Positions 1-10,367 of a stretch of 64,000 nt of DNA are shown one piece after another. The DNA comes from Yponomeuta sedellus. Its lineage: Eukaryota > Arthropoda > Insecta > Lepidoptera > Yponomeutidae. The notes under the pieces were generated by a model. The model had not been told where the DNA came from. It searched no databases and was given only the letters and a program-made list of their open reading frames with translations. Every line of letters starts with the position of its first letter. The first letter of the stretch is position 1. Location of the stretch: NCBI GenBank assembly GCA_934045075.1, contig OW203731.1, positions 10,579,198-10,643,197 of the forward strand, read 5' to 3'. A program made the position numbers and the translations under genes.

Positions 1-7
1 GTCAAGT

Positions 8-3000
8 TCATTTCATTTGAATTATTTGCTGTGTTGCAAGTTTTATCAATCCATAAAAGTCTTCATGGATATGTGATCTCCAAAATTTACACCTTCCCCA
101 TATAATTGCTGGATAATTTGGTGATGAGATGCCTTGAAATATCCTAGCAATACTTCTTCCTGTAAAACTGCAGTCTTTGTAGGAAGCTATCAAGGCTCTC
201 ACATCTGCAATAACTTTTTCTTCATCTAAAGGCCGTACTTCCAAACCTGATTCCGAATCCAAAATATCATTTCTATCGAAATATCTTCTGATTATGGATT
301 TGAGATTTTGTGATTTTTCAAGTATTTTTTCTTCACAATCATTGTTTCCCTCTATTGAACAATTACCTAAATTTGCAAATGCTTTATTAATCTCTTCTAA
401 CTGATATAACATGGCTTTTTCTTGTAAAACGACACTGTTGTGCAAGTCGTCAAGCATTTTATCCAATTCAGCTGGTGTGAGATCACCAGGTGCTCTTATT
501 CTGAACCCTAACGTGTTAAATTCAACTTTTAACTGAGATCTCTTTGAAGAACCTCCAGTTGATGTCCATTCTAGATTCTTTAGACGATATTTAACCATTC
601 CACTATCCCAGCCAATGGCTGCAGCTGTTTCAATCACATTAAATTCCAGAATATTATCTTGGGTCACATAAGGATTTTTTTTACTCTCTAGTACATATGC
701 CATAGCCAACGGTGGGCATGTCTTAGCTGCTTCCAAGATTCTCCGTGGACCTCCATAGGACATCACTTTACACATTGTATAGGCGTTATTCAGGACCTTT
801 ACATATTTTTTTTTGTGTAGTTCTAGGTAACAAAGCAGTGTCGCAATATTTTCTGATGCTACGTCAAGTTCTTCCACAGTTTCATCAAGGGGAATGCTGA
901 CTTCGTGACCTTTACATCTTTGTTGAAGCTTGTCATTTTTGTTGCATTCACAAGGAATGAACGTCTTTTGTATCAATTTTCTAATTATGGGTCTATCTAT
1001 AGTGTTTGCATGTATGTGTTTTAATAACTCGTTTTTGTCATTGTTGTTACTTTTGCTCATGAATACATGACAGTGAGCGTCTTTTCCATCTCGTCCTGCT
1101 CTTCCTACTTCTTGAACATAGGATTCAAAACTACTTGGCATGTTATAATGGATAATACATCTAATATCTGATTTGTTAATTCCCATTCCAAATGCCACGG
1201 TTGCGACTATTATCCTCAACGTGCCATTCATAAAGCATTTCTGAATTTTTTTTCTTTGTGCGGCGGACATTCCGGCGTGATAAGCTTCAGCTATGTAAGA
1301 CATCCTTTTGCGTTTTTTCGATGGAGGTTCCATATTGTATTTGCCTGGCTCTTGTAATGCTGATCTTAGAATTGCTGCAATTCTTTCACATTCATCTCTT
1401 CTAATACAATAAACAATTATAGAATTATATGCATTAATTCTTTTGGAAGCTAAGAGGGTTATCAAGGCTCTGTCTTTGTCTTTTTCTAATGAAACTGACA
1501 AATGCAAGTTATCAGGTAATGCAGGATTTGTTATGACACCAGTTAATCCATCAGGAATGTCAATATGGTCTACAATACTTCTGATTGTTGACTGGCTAGC
1601 TGTTGCTGTTAATCCAAGTATACATTTTACATTTAATTTTTCCCTGAGGACACGGCATATCATTAAATAGCTTGGTCTGAAGTTATGACTCCATTGGGAC
1701 ACACAGTGTGCCTCATCAATACAGGCAAATGCAATGGGTGGTAAGGATTTAAATAATCCTCCAAAGCCATTAGATATATCCCCAGAAATCAAAGCTTCGG
1801 GGGATATTAGAAGAACATTTAATTCACCATCTTTAATATACTGCACAATTTTTTGCCGCTGTGTTGGTGGTTGATTGGTGTGTAAGCAACCAGCTTTAAG
1901 AAAGTCGGGCATGCTTATCACTTGGTCCTCCATTAATGACACAAGAGGCGAAATGACTAATGTTATACATTTGTAGTGTTGACTGTAAATGTATGCAGGT
2001 ATCTGATAGCAAAGAGATTTTCCTCCCCCTGTAGATAACACAAGAAGTGTTGATTTGCCACTAAGAATGCGCATAATGGCTTTTTCTTGACCAGATCGAA
2101 ATGTTTGATGTCCAAACTTATGTAGCACATTATAAACTTCATTTGGTGTTTCATTCTCAGTAGTCACTACAGGTTTCACGTCACTATCATTTTGGTTGCA
2201 AGATGTTTCACCTAACATTTTTAAGATTGAGTCTGGTACTACACTTGGTTCGTAGATGGATTGAATTAACTCTGTGGATTCATCACGGGTATTAGAACTA
2301 GATGATGCGATACTTTTCATTTGTTCTAGAGTTATCATTTCATCCTCATTGCAGTCTGTCAAAGGAAGTAATGTATCACCTCTGTGTGCTGTACAATATC
2401 TTGCCATATGGCCTAACTCTCCACATTTAAAGCAATTAATTTTGCCTGACTCAGGAAATTCCATGCCACCATGTAAAGCTTTTTTTTCTTTCCATTGTTG
2501 CTTTTTGTATTTAGAGAAATTTATGTGTTTCTTTCCTCTTGCATAAACCTTTTTTTCAATATTTATCTTTACAAAGTTTTCATTCAGGGTACCACTTTTA
2601 ATCTTCATCTCAAGTTTTTCGGCTGCCAAATTTCGAATTGGATTGGGTTGTGTGCTATCTTTTTTATTGTTTTCTATGTTTTTAAGGACTGATGATAAAT
2701 CTGCATGTCGAGGAGTCACATCTTGTTCTATACCGAATGGCAAAAAATCTGTTATGTTTGGGTGTTCCTCATCCTCTAAATGTTTTTTTCCTGATTCCTT
2801 AGATCTTCTCAACTTTGGAACTTTTTTTTCTGTCTTGATCTCAATATTTGAATTTTTGATCTTTTCTTGTTTTTCTAAGATTGATACACTTTTAGAATCT
2901 GAAACTTTTCTTTTCTTGAGGGCTGGCTTCAATTTGTTGATATTGGTATCATCAGTATCAGACTCACTGTTTTCCACATAGTCATATTGTTTTTCTAGAG

Positions 3001-3784
3001 GTAAAGTTTTGATATTTCTTATGCCATATGTCACTTTAGATTCAACCTTTTCCTTATCCTGGCAACTCAACCCAGTAGTTCTCTCCAGCCAAGCTTCACT
3101 TATGTGTCTAACAGAATCTAAAGAGTGTATCAAGCCGGGTTGGCTAGTAGTTATTTCAGAATTGCTTACATTTGCTTTAAGTGAGTTAGTGCCCAATGTT
3201 AAATGGTTGATGTCAATAGGCAATAACGATATTTGCGGAGACTTATTGTTGGACACATTAAGGTCAGGCTCTTTGTCTTCGTACGGTATTGATTTCTGTG
3301 ACTGAAGAGAAAGTTTTCTTGGATTTCTTATCGAGAATTTTCTACTTTCAAAAAGTTTCTTTGATAGATTGTTGGTGAACGGGCTAAGTGGTTTTTCTTT
3401 CTCCGTTGTGAGGTTAAGCTTAGAGTCGACTCTTTCAGCATTAAAAAGTAGCTCCTCCAACTCTTGTCCACTGGGTAATGTCTGTAATAGTTGTTCTGAA
3501 TCAGGGCTTAAAGCATCTGATGCCAGATTATCTTCATGCTGAGTTGGTTCCAGAGTAATCGAATCATGGTCAAAGTCGCATACACTTAAAGAATTATCCA
3601 AAGCAGCACTTTTAAGTTGAAAATACTTTTTATAAGCATACTTTATTTTAGCCGGGGCTTCTTTGATGTCAAACTTAGACGGTGTTCGTAAGTACTTCAA
3701 CTTGAAGTCTTTTTCCCAATTTTTAACTATACATTTGGACTTGATGTAAGCTTTATCCGTTTTGATAGCATCAATTACATCCAT
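8..3784 (-). CDS. RecQ4: RecQ4-type DNA helicase, complete ORF of 1258 codons
   Basis: This is a 3'-5' superfamily 2 DNA helicase of the RECQL4 group, which acts in replication initiation and genome maintenance. Seen: the first ~60 residues look like the Sld2-homology region of RecQ4 (a tryptophan, a basic stretch, RTPSKFDI, APAKIKYAYKKY). A CCHC zinc knuckle CFKCGELGHMARYC lies near residues 448-462. The helicase core follows, with Walker A TGGGKSLCYQ near 585, DEAH box DEAHCVSQW near 690, motif V FGMGINKSDIR and motif VI QEVGRAGRDG near 895-900. Motif order and length fit RecQ4 rather than BLM or WRN, because no HRDC domain is visible. The middle is low-complexity and charged, as in the family. 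The whole gene reads without introns, with stop at 8-10. The first ATG is used because the Sld2-like region follows immediately. Expression is not shown, but the intact frame argues for a functional gene. Confidence 0.93.
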   Translation of the reverse strand: MDVIDAIKTDKAYIKSKCIVKNWEKDFKLKYLRTPSKFDIKEAPAKIKYAYKKYFQLKSAALDNSLSVCDFDHDSITLEPTQHEDNLASDALSPDSEQLLQTLPSGQELEELLFNAERVDSKLNLTTEKEKPLSPFTNNLSKKLFESRKFSIRNPRKLSLQSQKSIPYEDKEPDLNVSNNKSPQISLLPIDINHLTLGTNSLKANVSNSEITTSQPGLIHSLDSVRHISEAWLERTTGLSCQDKEKVESKVTYGIRNIKTLPLEKQYDYVENSESDTDDTNINKLKPALKKRKVSDSKSVSILEKQEKIKNSNIEIKTEKKVPKLRRSKESGKKHLEDEEHPNITDFLPFGIEQDVTPRHADLSSVLKNIENNKKDSTQPNPIRNLAAEKLEMKIKSGTLNENFVKINIEKKVYARGKKHINFSKYKKQQWKEKKALHGGMEFPESGKINCFKCGELGHMARYCTAHRGDTLLPLTDCNEDEMITLEQMKSIASSSSNTRDESTELIQSIYEPSVVPDSILKMLGETSCNQNDSDVKPVVTTENETPNEVYNVLHKFGHQTFRSGQEKAIMRILSGKSTLLVLSTGGGKSLCYQIPAYIYSQHYKCITLVISPLVSLMEDQVISMPDFLKAGCLHTNQPPTQRQKIVQYIKDGELNVLLISPEALISGDISNGFGGLFKSLPPIAFACIDEAHCVSQWSHNFRPSYLMICRVLREKLNVKCILGLTATASQSTIRSIVDHIDIPDGLTGVITNPALPDNLHLSVSLEKDKDRALITLLASKRINAYNSIIVYCIRRDECERIAAILRSALQEPGKYNMEPPSKKRKRMSYIAEAYHAGMSAAQRKKIQKCFMNGTLRIIVATVAFGMGINKSDIRCIIHYNMPSSFESYVQEVGRAGRDGKDAHCHVFMSKSNNNDKNELLKHIHANTIDRPIIRKLIQKTFIPCECNKNDKLQQRCKGHEVSIPLDETVEELDVASENIATLLCYLELHKKKYVKVLNNAYTMCKVMSYGGPRRILEAAKTCPPLAMAYVLESKKNPYVTQDNILEFNVIETAAAIGWDSGMVKYRLKNLEWTSTGGSSKRSQLKVEFNTLGFRIRAPGDLTPAELDKMLDDLHNSVVLQEKAMLYQLEEINKAFANLGNCSIEGNNDCEEKILEKSQNLKSIIRRYFDRNDILDSESGLEVRPLDEEKVIADVRALIASYKDCSFTGRSIARIFQGISSPNYPAIIWGRCKFWRSHIHEDFYGLIKLATQQIIQMK

Positions 3785-3961
3785 ATTGTCACTCTTATTG
3801 ATTGCTTGCGTGGCGGAGTAGATTCAAAGGATACATTTTAATTTTAAATACGCTAATATTCTCACTTCTTGACGACACAAACACAAAGCAAAAACACGAA
3901 ATCACAATCACACACGAAATTCTTTAATTTGTGCACGAAATGTCAGTTTTACCGCGCCTAA
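3785..3961. promoter_or_regulatory. Short upstream region of RecQ4 before the palindrome
   Basis: Only 177 bases separate the RecQ4 start codon from the outer edge of the 4-kb inverted repeat. Any 5' UTR and core promoter on the minus strand must lie here or inside the repeat. I see no convincing TATA box or other named element. This is inference from position. Confidence 0.35.
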
Positions 3962-6900
3962 CCACAGAACAATTAAATCAATAGAAGAAACGATGGTCAC
4001 GTGACAGCGTACAGGCCTAATTGTCAAAACGATGCCCCTAATGCCCTGAGTAAGAGTCCAAATTAAGATGGTAATGTAACTTACAACAGTGGCAGCACCC
4101 TGAATGTTTTCACATTTAGTCGGGTTATCGCAAGTGCAAAATTTGTGAAGACGTCGTCGGATTATTTTAGAAAATTGAAATAACTAAAATATTTTGGTGC
4201 AAAAAACTTACCCTGGGATATTGTACAATAAATGCACAATGAGCTGAAAAGTGCGTGGTGGCTGCAGGTCACATAAGAAACAAAGAAAACGGAGATTATA
4301 ATATGAACTTCCAAAGGTGAGTATCTAAAACCTATGTTTTCTCGCGTAAAAAGACCAACGGATAAAATATCACTTTGTAAATAAACTTCCTAATGACTCA
4401 TTAACCAAAATTACCGTAAATGTTGCTTCTAGAACCCTTCTACGCCCTAAAATTAGGAAAATAAACCAATCCATTTGTAGGTTGTACTAGTGATGGGATG
4501 GCAAAAGCATAGTCGATGAAAATTCGCCTCAGTAGTAGTATAGTCGATACTTGTTCTTCATACTTTCCTAATACATAATCCATTGTTTCTTCTTGTTCAA
4601 GTTTTCCCGAATTGATAAATGGCAGCAAAAGCACGCAAAAACGCAGAAATAAGAAACAGGACAAAAACGACAGTACTGCGCTCAAGGCACTTTAGACCCG
4701 AGTGATATGGACGAAGAAACTTATTGCGAACACGCCTGAAGGAAGATGTAGTGCCCACCTTAGACCAGCAAAAATGGAAGTAATGGTGAGTAAGTTAAAC
4801 TTTTGTTACAGAATATGTACCTCTACCTTTTCATATACAGGGCGTCCCAAAGTTATGGGCCATGAAGGGAAAGTACCTTAAATATCGTAGATACGGTATT
4901 TTGCTGAAAGAAGACTTTATGTTATTTTTAAAAGTTAGTTATTCTGCATTCAAAGATTTTCTAAAAATTACTTGCCTTGTCTGGGAATCGAACCGACTTA
5001 AATGTAAAAAAAATACACTTCTACTTTTATGATGCCAATCGAAAGAATAGCCAAAAGATAATAACTCTTCTTAAATTACATAGTATTTTAAAAGAAAGGA
5101 ACAGCATGAAATTAATCATTTTAATCAAATTAAAAACATACATGAAGCTGTCGTAGTCAATTAAGTGGGTATTATTTTGTAAATTAATTAAATGCTCAAA
5201 ATGTGATCCCTCTTGTCTTACGCAAATCGCCAATCTTTTAAAGAGTCCGCTGCCTGTTGATTTTAATTTTTCATTTTCAACTTAATTGACTACGGCACTT
5301 TCATGCATGTTTTTAATTTTAATTAAATGATTAATTTCACGCTGTTCCTTTCTTCTAAAATAACATGTTACTTAAGAAGAGTTATTAGTTTTTGTGTTTT
5401 TTTTTTAAATTGAAGTCTGTTCGATTCCCAGACAAGGCAAGTTATTTTTAGAAAATCTTTGAATGCAGAATTACTAACTTTTAAAAATAACATAAAGTCT
5501 TCTTTCAGAAAAATACCCTATCTACGATATTTAAGGTACTTTCCCTTCATGGCCCATAACTTTGGGACGCCCTGTATACTTATCACATGTTTTTACAAAA
5601 TAGGATAATCCCAGGAGTTTATTTTGTATTCAAGCATAACGGGAATAACTACGAAAACTTACAATTTTTTTTTCCTTCACCATACTTCTTTAGTAAAGTC
5701 TACTACATCCAAACAATGTCTCAGGCACCACAGCATCCTAGTGGTACCTTCATCAATTTAATTCATTTAACAGTTAATCTTTTTTTCAGTATTTCTACAT
5801 CGTAATAAGTAAACAGTGTGATATGAGAATTGATAATATCAAAAAAACAAGCCCGAATTTCCTACATCACGATGTTGCTTATATTAAGACTTCTACGTGT
5901 AAACAATTTGTTTTCCAAACCCCTTGAGCTGTTTTATGTTTGTTCTAAATTTAAATCTCACCCAACGACAATACAAACTACCATAGACTTACCCACAAAA
6001 AACCATTTCTCCAACAGTGTAAATCATATATAGATGGATAAAGAAAGAGCTTGAAAGGTAAAAACAAAATGTTAAATGAATGGACGTCAAAGCTGTTAGT
6101 TTCACAATTAATACATTATGTGGTGATCACCTTATTGTAAAAAATATCTGACTATATAGATTCAAATTGTACCTTACTTCAAAGTATGTAATTACTTATC
6201 AGGATCAGTCAATAATAGACGTAGCTTGTTACCCACATAGCTTTTATAAAGAGATCTGAAACAAAAGTGTTAAAAAGTGGAATATGTGATTTAAGCAGCT
6301 CTCTTTTGTAGGTACGCCTTTATTAAAAGTTTCTGTTTGTTTTCAGGTCAGTACTGAACATGGGAAGTGAGCAAAAATAAAGGCGCACCTACAAAAGAGA
6401 GCTTCTTAAATAATAAAATATTCCACTTTTAAACACTTTCGATCTCTTTATAAAAGCTATTTGGGTAACAAGCTACATCCATTATTGACTGATCCTGATA
6501 AGTAATTACATACTTTGAAGTAAGGTACAACTTGCATCTATATAGTCAGATATTTTTTGCAATAAGGTGATCACCACACAATTTATTAATTGTGAAACTA
6601 ACAACTTTGATGTTCATTCATTTAACATTTTATTTTACCATTCAACCTTTCCTAATCCATCTATCTATGATTTACACTGTTGGAGAGATATTTTGTGGGA
6701 AAGTCTATGGTAGTTTGTATTGTTGTTGGGTACGATTTAAATTCAGGACAAACATAAAACAGCTGATGGGGTTAAGAAAACCAATTGTTTACTCGTAGAA
6801 GTCTTAATATAAGCAACATCGTGATGTGGGAATTTAGGGCCTGTTTTTTTGATATTATCAATTCTCACATCACACTGTTTATTAATTATGATTTAGAAAT

Positions 6901-7970
6901 ACTGAAATAAAGATAAATTATTAAATGGATGAAGGCACCACTCGGACGCTGTGGTGCCTGGTACACTGTCTGGATGTAGAAGACTACTAAGGAAGTATGG
7001 TAAAAAAATATGTTGTAAACTTTCGTAGTTATTCTCGTTATGCTCGAATACAAAATAAACTCCTGGGAGCATCCTATTTTGTAAAAACATGTCATAAGTG
7101 TATATGAAAAGGGAGCGATAAATATTCTGTAACAAATGTTTAACTTTCTTACCATTACTTAAATTTTTACTGGTCTAAGGTGGGCACCACATCTTCCTTC
7201 AGGCGTGTTCACAATAAGTTTCTTCGTCTAAATCACTCGGGTCTAAAGTGCCTTGTGCGCAGTTTACAGTCGTTTCTGTCCTGCTTCTTATTTCTGCGTT
7301 TTAGCATGCTATTGCGTCCATATATCAATTTGGGAAAACTTGAACAAGAATAAACAATGGATTAAGTACTAAGAAGGTCTAATGAACAAGTATCGACTAT
7401 ACTACTACTAAGGCGAATTTTCATCGACCATGCTTTTGCCATCACTAGTACAACGTACAAATAGATTGGTTTATTTTCCTAATTTTAGGGTTTAGAAGGG
7501 TTCTAGAAGCTACAATTACGGTAATTTTGGTTACCGAGTCGTTAGGAAGTTTATTTTCAAAGTGATATTTCTTCCCTCGGTCCTTTTACGCGAGAAAACA
7601 TAGGTTTTAGGTACTCGCCTTTGGAAGTTCATATTATAATCTGCGTTTTCTTTGTTTCTTATATGATCTGCAGCCACCACGCACTTTTCACCTCATTGTG
7701 CATTTATCGTACAATATTCCAGGGTAAGTTGTTTGCACCAAAATGTTTTAGTTATTTTAATTTTCTAAAATAATCCGACGACGTCTTCACAGATTTTACA
7801 CTTGCGATAACCCGACTAAATTTGAAAACATTCGAGTGTGCCACTATTGTAAGTTACATTACCATCTTAATTTGGAATCTTACTCAGGGCATCAGGGTAT
7901 CGTTTTGACAATTAGGCGTGTACGCTGTCACGTGACCATCGTTTCTTCTATTGATTTAATTGTTCTGTGG
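3962..7970. repeat. Giant imperfect palindrome, ~1.6-kb arms, ~50-base spacer
   Basis: Left arm 3962-6324 is the reverse complement of right arm 6376-7970 along its whole length. Anchor matches include CCACAGAACAATTAAATC at the outer ends (3962 and 7970), the segment around 4260-4330 with 7610-7690, and 6220-6324 with 6376-6480. The length difference is explained almost entirely by a 737-bp insertion in the left arm (4838-5574). The arms have diverged by scattered substitutions and small indels, so the structure is not brand new. No ORF in the arms resembles a known protein. It could be a fold-back transposon or an inverted duplication of a now unrecognisable element. No clear target duplication is visible at the outer edges. 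Confidence 0.9.
4838..5574. mobile_element. 737-bp foldback (MITE-like) element with TA target duplication
   Basis: The element begins CAGGGCGTCCCAAAGT and ends with its reverse complement. The inverted arms run roughly 4838-5190 and 5240-5574, leaving little unique centre. TA flanks both ends (4836-4837 and 5575-5576). The matching place in the other palindrome arm, near 7095, reads straight through and shows a single TA, which is a natural empty site. It has no coding capacity. TA duplication and ends suggest a Tc1/mariner-type non-autonomous element, by inference. Confidence 0.88.
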
Positions 7971-8217
7971 GTGGAATCTATAAATATATCAATGCAGTGA
8001 ATAGATTCATATCGAATTGGTAACTTCATAGAACGTTACTGAATCGAGCTTTCAAAAGTTAATTAACATATAATGGAATAAACACAAGAAATAAAAAAAA
8101 AACTTCTTTACTAAGTATCGATAACTTTTACACTGAGGGAGTGGAAATGCCCATCCCTATCGCCCTAAAATAAACAACAAACTTGTTTCTGTGATTAAAT
8201 TGATTATAGGTACTCAT

Positions 8218-8787
8218 GATTTATTACTTTGAAACACTATTCTCAAATGATATTAAAGCTATGTTGCAATTCCAGTAGGTCATAGTTAAAATTCAAGGGA
8301 AAAAACCACTATAAAGTACACAAAATTGAGTCTTACCAATGGAAGCTGATGAAGGTGGTTTTGTTTTCTCTTCTCCTGAATGGGGTTTACATCCTAATAT
8401 CACACACGCCATTCCGATGTATTACGTATACTCCATACTACGAATATCCACTGAAATCCACTTCAGATTGTCTTAAAACAACCCAAAAAACACAAGGTTT
8501 TTGGAGACGACGCACTCCAACATCTGTTGTCTAACACACTGCCAAATTGAAGGTACTTGGCAGCTTACCACAAGCTGTGATTTTCTAAACATCTCTAATT
8601 CGGTAGATAATGGTAACCAAAGGTAACCAATTTGACAAATGAGGGTGGTAGTACGTTTTGAATAATAAAACATCACACTACTATATTTTTCTCTGTCTGA
8701 CACGTGCTTGGCGACGTTTCAAACTAACGAGACAGACATGGGTCAGGTGTTCGTTTTATAACGCTCCTTCTATGCTTTAGTCCTTAT
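8218..8787 (-). mobile_element. 5' part of a THAP-containing transposon (family A), left copy
   Basis: This segment is the reverse complement of 63460-64000 with few differences. It covers an upstream region ending near the text CTCAGAATAAGGACTAAAGC, a short THAP first exon, and the start of its intron. Identity fades near 8787, where another repeat begins. Two such copies 55 kb apart in opposite orientation show that this is a dispersed element. The THAP exon suggests a P-element-like or other THAP-type DNA transposon, but the rest of the element is not seen. Confidence 0.65.
8337..8412 (-). CDS. THAP zinc-finger first exon, family A (partial)
   Basis: The exon is 76 bases. It starts ATG and encodes MACVILGCKPHSGEEK and a short tail, ending in phase 1 at a GTAAGA donor (8331-8336). 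The C-x4-C pair near the N-terminus is the first half of the C2CH THAP DNA-binding finger. In P-element transposases and host THAP proteins this finger is encoded at the extreme N-terminus. No downstream exon with the matching CxxH is visible before the palindrome, so the gene is truncated here. The same exon is at 63810-63885. Confidence 0.6.
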
Positions 8788-9343
8788 TCTGAGGCCACTG
8801 TGTAATCAAATCAGGGATGGCCTGGATGGGCCACGCTACGCCACGATCCTTTGAAGTGTGCTCAAAAAACCGACAACTGTCCGATTGCGCGCCACGATAG
8901 GCAATTGCCCGCCACTGCACACCATTACCCCGAGTACACAATGGCAATGGCGAGCAGTGGGCCATAATGGGCCAATGTGTACTGGCCGGGATAAAGCCCG
9001 CAGTACACATTGGGCCATGCTGGCCCACTGCTCGCCATTGCCAACTGTAGGGCACAATCACTTGCTGTTTACACAATAGCGCGTGGCTCATTGCTGTCTC
9101 GCAAACCACTTGCGATGGACGTGGAAGTAATTGCGGCCGCAGCTATTTATTTATTTACAAGTATTACAGAAGTATGTACAACAACAAAGATAGATAAAAA
9201 AATAGCGCAAAAGGCGCAAAATTACGGGCTCAGATTGATATAAATCAAAAAACTTTTAGGTCAATTGACTGAACGATGGGCCACTGTGTAATCAGGGATG
9301 GGTGGGCCACGCTTACGCCACGATCCTTTGAAGTGTGGCCCAG
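8788..9343. repeat. Hairpin-bearing repeat with direct-repeat flanks
   Basis: A stretch containing 'ccactgtgtaatca..ggatgg..gggccacgc..cgccacgatcctttgaagtgtg' occurs at 8790-8852 and again at 9281-9343, bracketing a hairpin. Left arm 8942-8984 and right arm 9001-9043 pair over 43 bases with about three mismatches, and the spacer adds a CGGG/CCCG stem. Related sequence recurs at 25171-25237, 25459-25520 and 26480-26515. The open frames on both strands here are consequences of the inverted structure. Confidence 0.75.
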
Positions 9344-9565
9344 CCTAGCGCAAGTAGGAACTTTGAATTATTTGTTCGCATTTAGCCCCGTTTTAACGGC
9401 GGACATATATTTGTCTCACTCTTTGCTGTCAAACTCAACAAATGTCATGGCGGAACGCGGCACATATTAGAAAGTTTTCTAGTTAAATTTTTTTGTGTTT
9501 TAAGTTTTTCCAATATCTAGCTGTGTGTATCTTGTTGTACAGTGTTTTGTGATTTTCTTTTAATA

Positions 9566-10090
9566 ATGGCATTGATCGGATGGTGTCGAACTTGTGCCAT
9601 TTGTAAAATAAGATGCAGCCGGTCAAAAGGTACCAAAAGAAAGTTTATGGGTAAATTTCCTAGGGATGAAGACCGGTAAGTATTTCTGGCTACAGTTTTT
9701 GTCATCTTGCACAAGAGCAAGATCATAAATTATGTTAAATAACGTAATTAATATACTATGAGAAAAATATTAAGATGTTTCAATGTCATAGTGATGTGCC
9801 ATACACATATTCAATATCGATAAAAAAATATCTGATAAGTACCTTGGTCAGAATTACTACTCAGTGTACGACGGGTGAATTGCTGTAAGCCATAACAATG
9901 TTTCAACGATGCACTATTAGTGGCTGCATTGAATGTGGTTTTTTTTTTTTAGATGCAGACAATGGGTGAAAATTGTGGAAGATCTTATATCCCCATCGAA
10001 AAACTCCACCAACATAAATATGTTTGTAGAGATCATTTCCGGCCGAAAGATTTTAACAACGATTTTAAAAGGAAGCCGATTAAAGAAATG
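9566..10090 (+). pseudogene. Two-exon THAP-domain gene start with a 1-base frameshift
   Basis: Exon 1 is 9566-9675 (donor GTAAGT) and exon 2 is 9953-10090 (acceptor after a T-run ending AG, donor GTGAGT). Exon 1 gives a cysteine-rich start (WCRTCAICK) and KFPRDEDR. Across the splice it reads RCRQWVK. One base later in frame comes NCGRSYIPIEK and KYVCRDHFRPKDF. Together these make a THAP C2CH domain: C-x2-C, 48 residues, C-x2-H, with the usual FP, W and DHF landmarks. The two halves of exon 2 lie in different frames; loss of one A in the run near 9966-9969 explains it. It could be a host THAP gene or a domesticated transposon relic. Possible 3' exons are at 24442-24807. Confidence 0.65.
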
Positions 10091-10294
10091 GTGAGTTGTG
10101 TTATTATAATGTAACACTCACTACATTTCATGAATAATTATGTAATAAAACACAAAATACGCCTTGCTTTACGTCGAACATTTGAATGTATTTTGCTCCG
10201 TCATTTAGAACGCAATATTATTATTACGTCTTAATACATAAATGACATAAATGATAAATGAAAGAGGTTCGAAATTTCACTGATGCCGGTGAGT

Positions 10295-10367
10295 CGCCCA
10301 TTGGCTCAATTGGAAGAGCGCTGGCACGGATAGCCAGAGGTTGCGGGTTCGAATCCCGGCATGGGTG
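10295..10367 (+). tRNA. tRNA-like sequence (tRNA pseudogene or SINE head)
   Basis: It is 73 bases and folds as a cloverleaf: acceptor CGCCCAT/ATGGGTG, D stem GCTC/GAGC, anticodon stem CTGGC/GCCAG and T arm GGGTTCGAATCCC. A-box-like TGGCTCAATTGG and B-box GGTTCGAATCC are present, so polymerase III could recognise it. The 7-base loop is ACGGATA. Position 33 is C rather than U, the apparent anticodon GGA (Ser) lacks a long variable arm, and the T stem has a mismatch. These features argue against a working tRNA. Confidence 0.5.

Noticed and set aside
4440..4685. 81-codon frame in the left palindrome arm
   Set aside because: No similarity to known proteins and the matching right-arm stretch is not open in the same frame.
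8777..9109. Overlapping open frames on both strands at the hairpin
   Set aside because: Inverted-repeat structure produces mirrored frames; no protein similarity.
10295..10367. A functional tRNA-Ser
   Set aside because: GGA anticodon but no long variable arm, C at position 33 and a T-stem mismatch; better viewed as a tRNA-derived relic.
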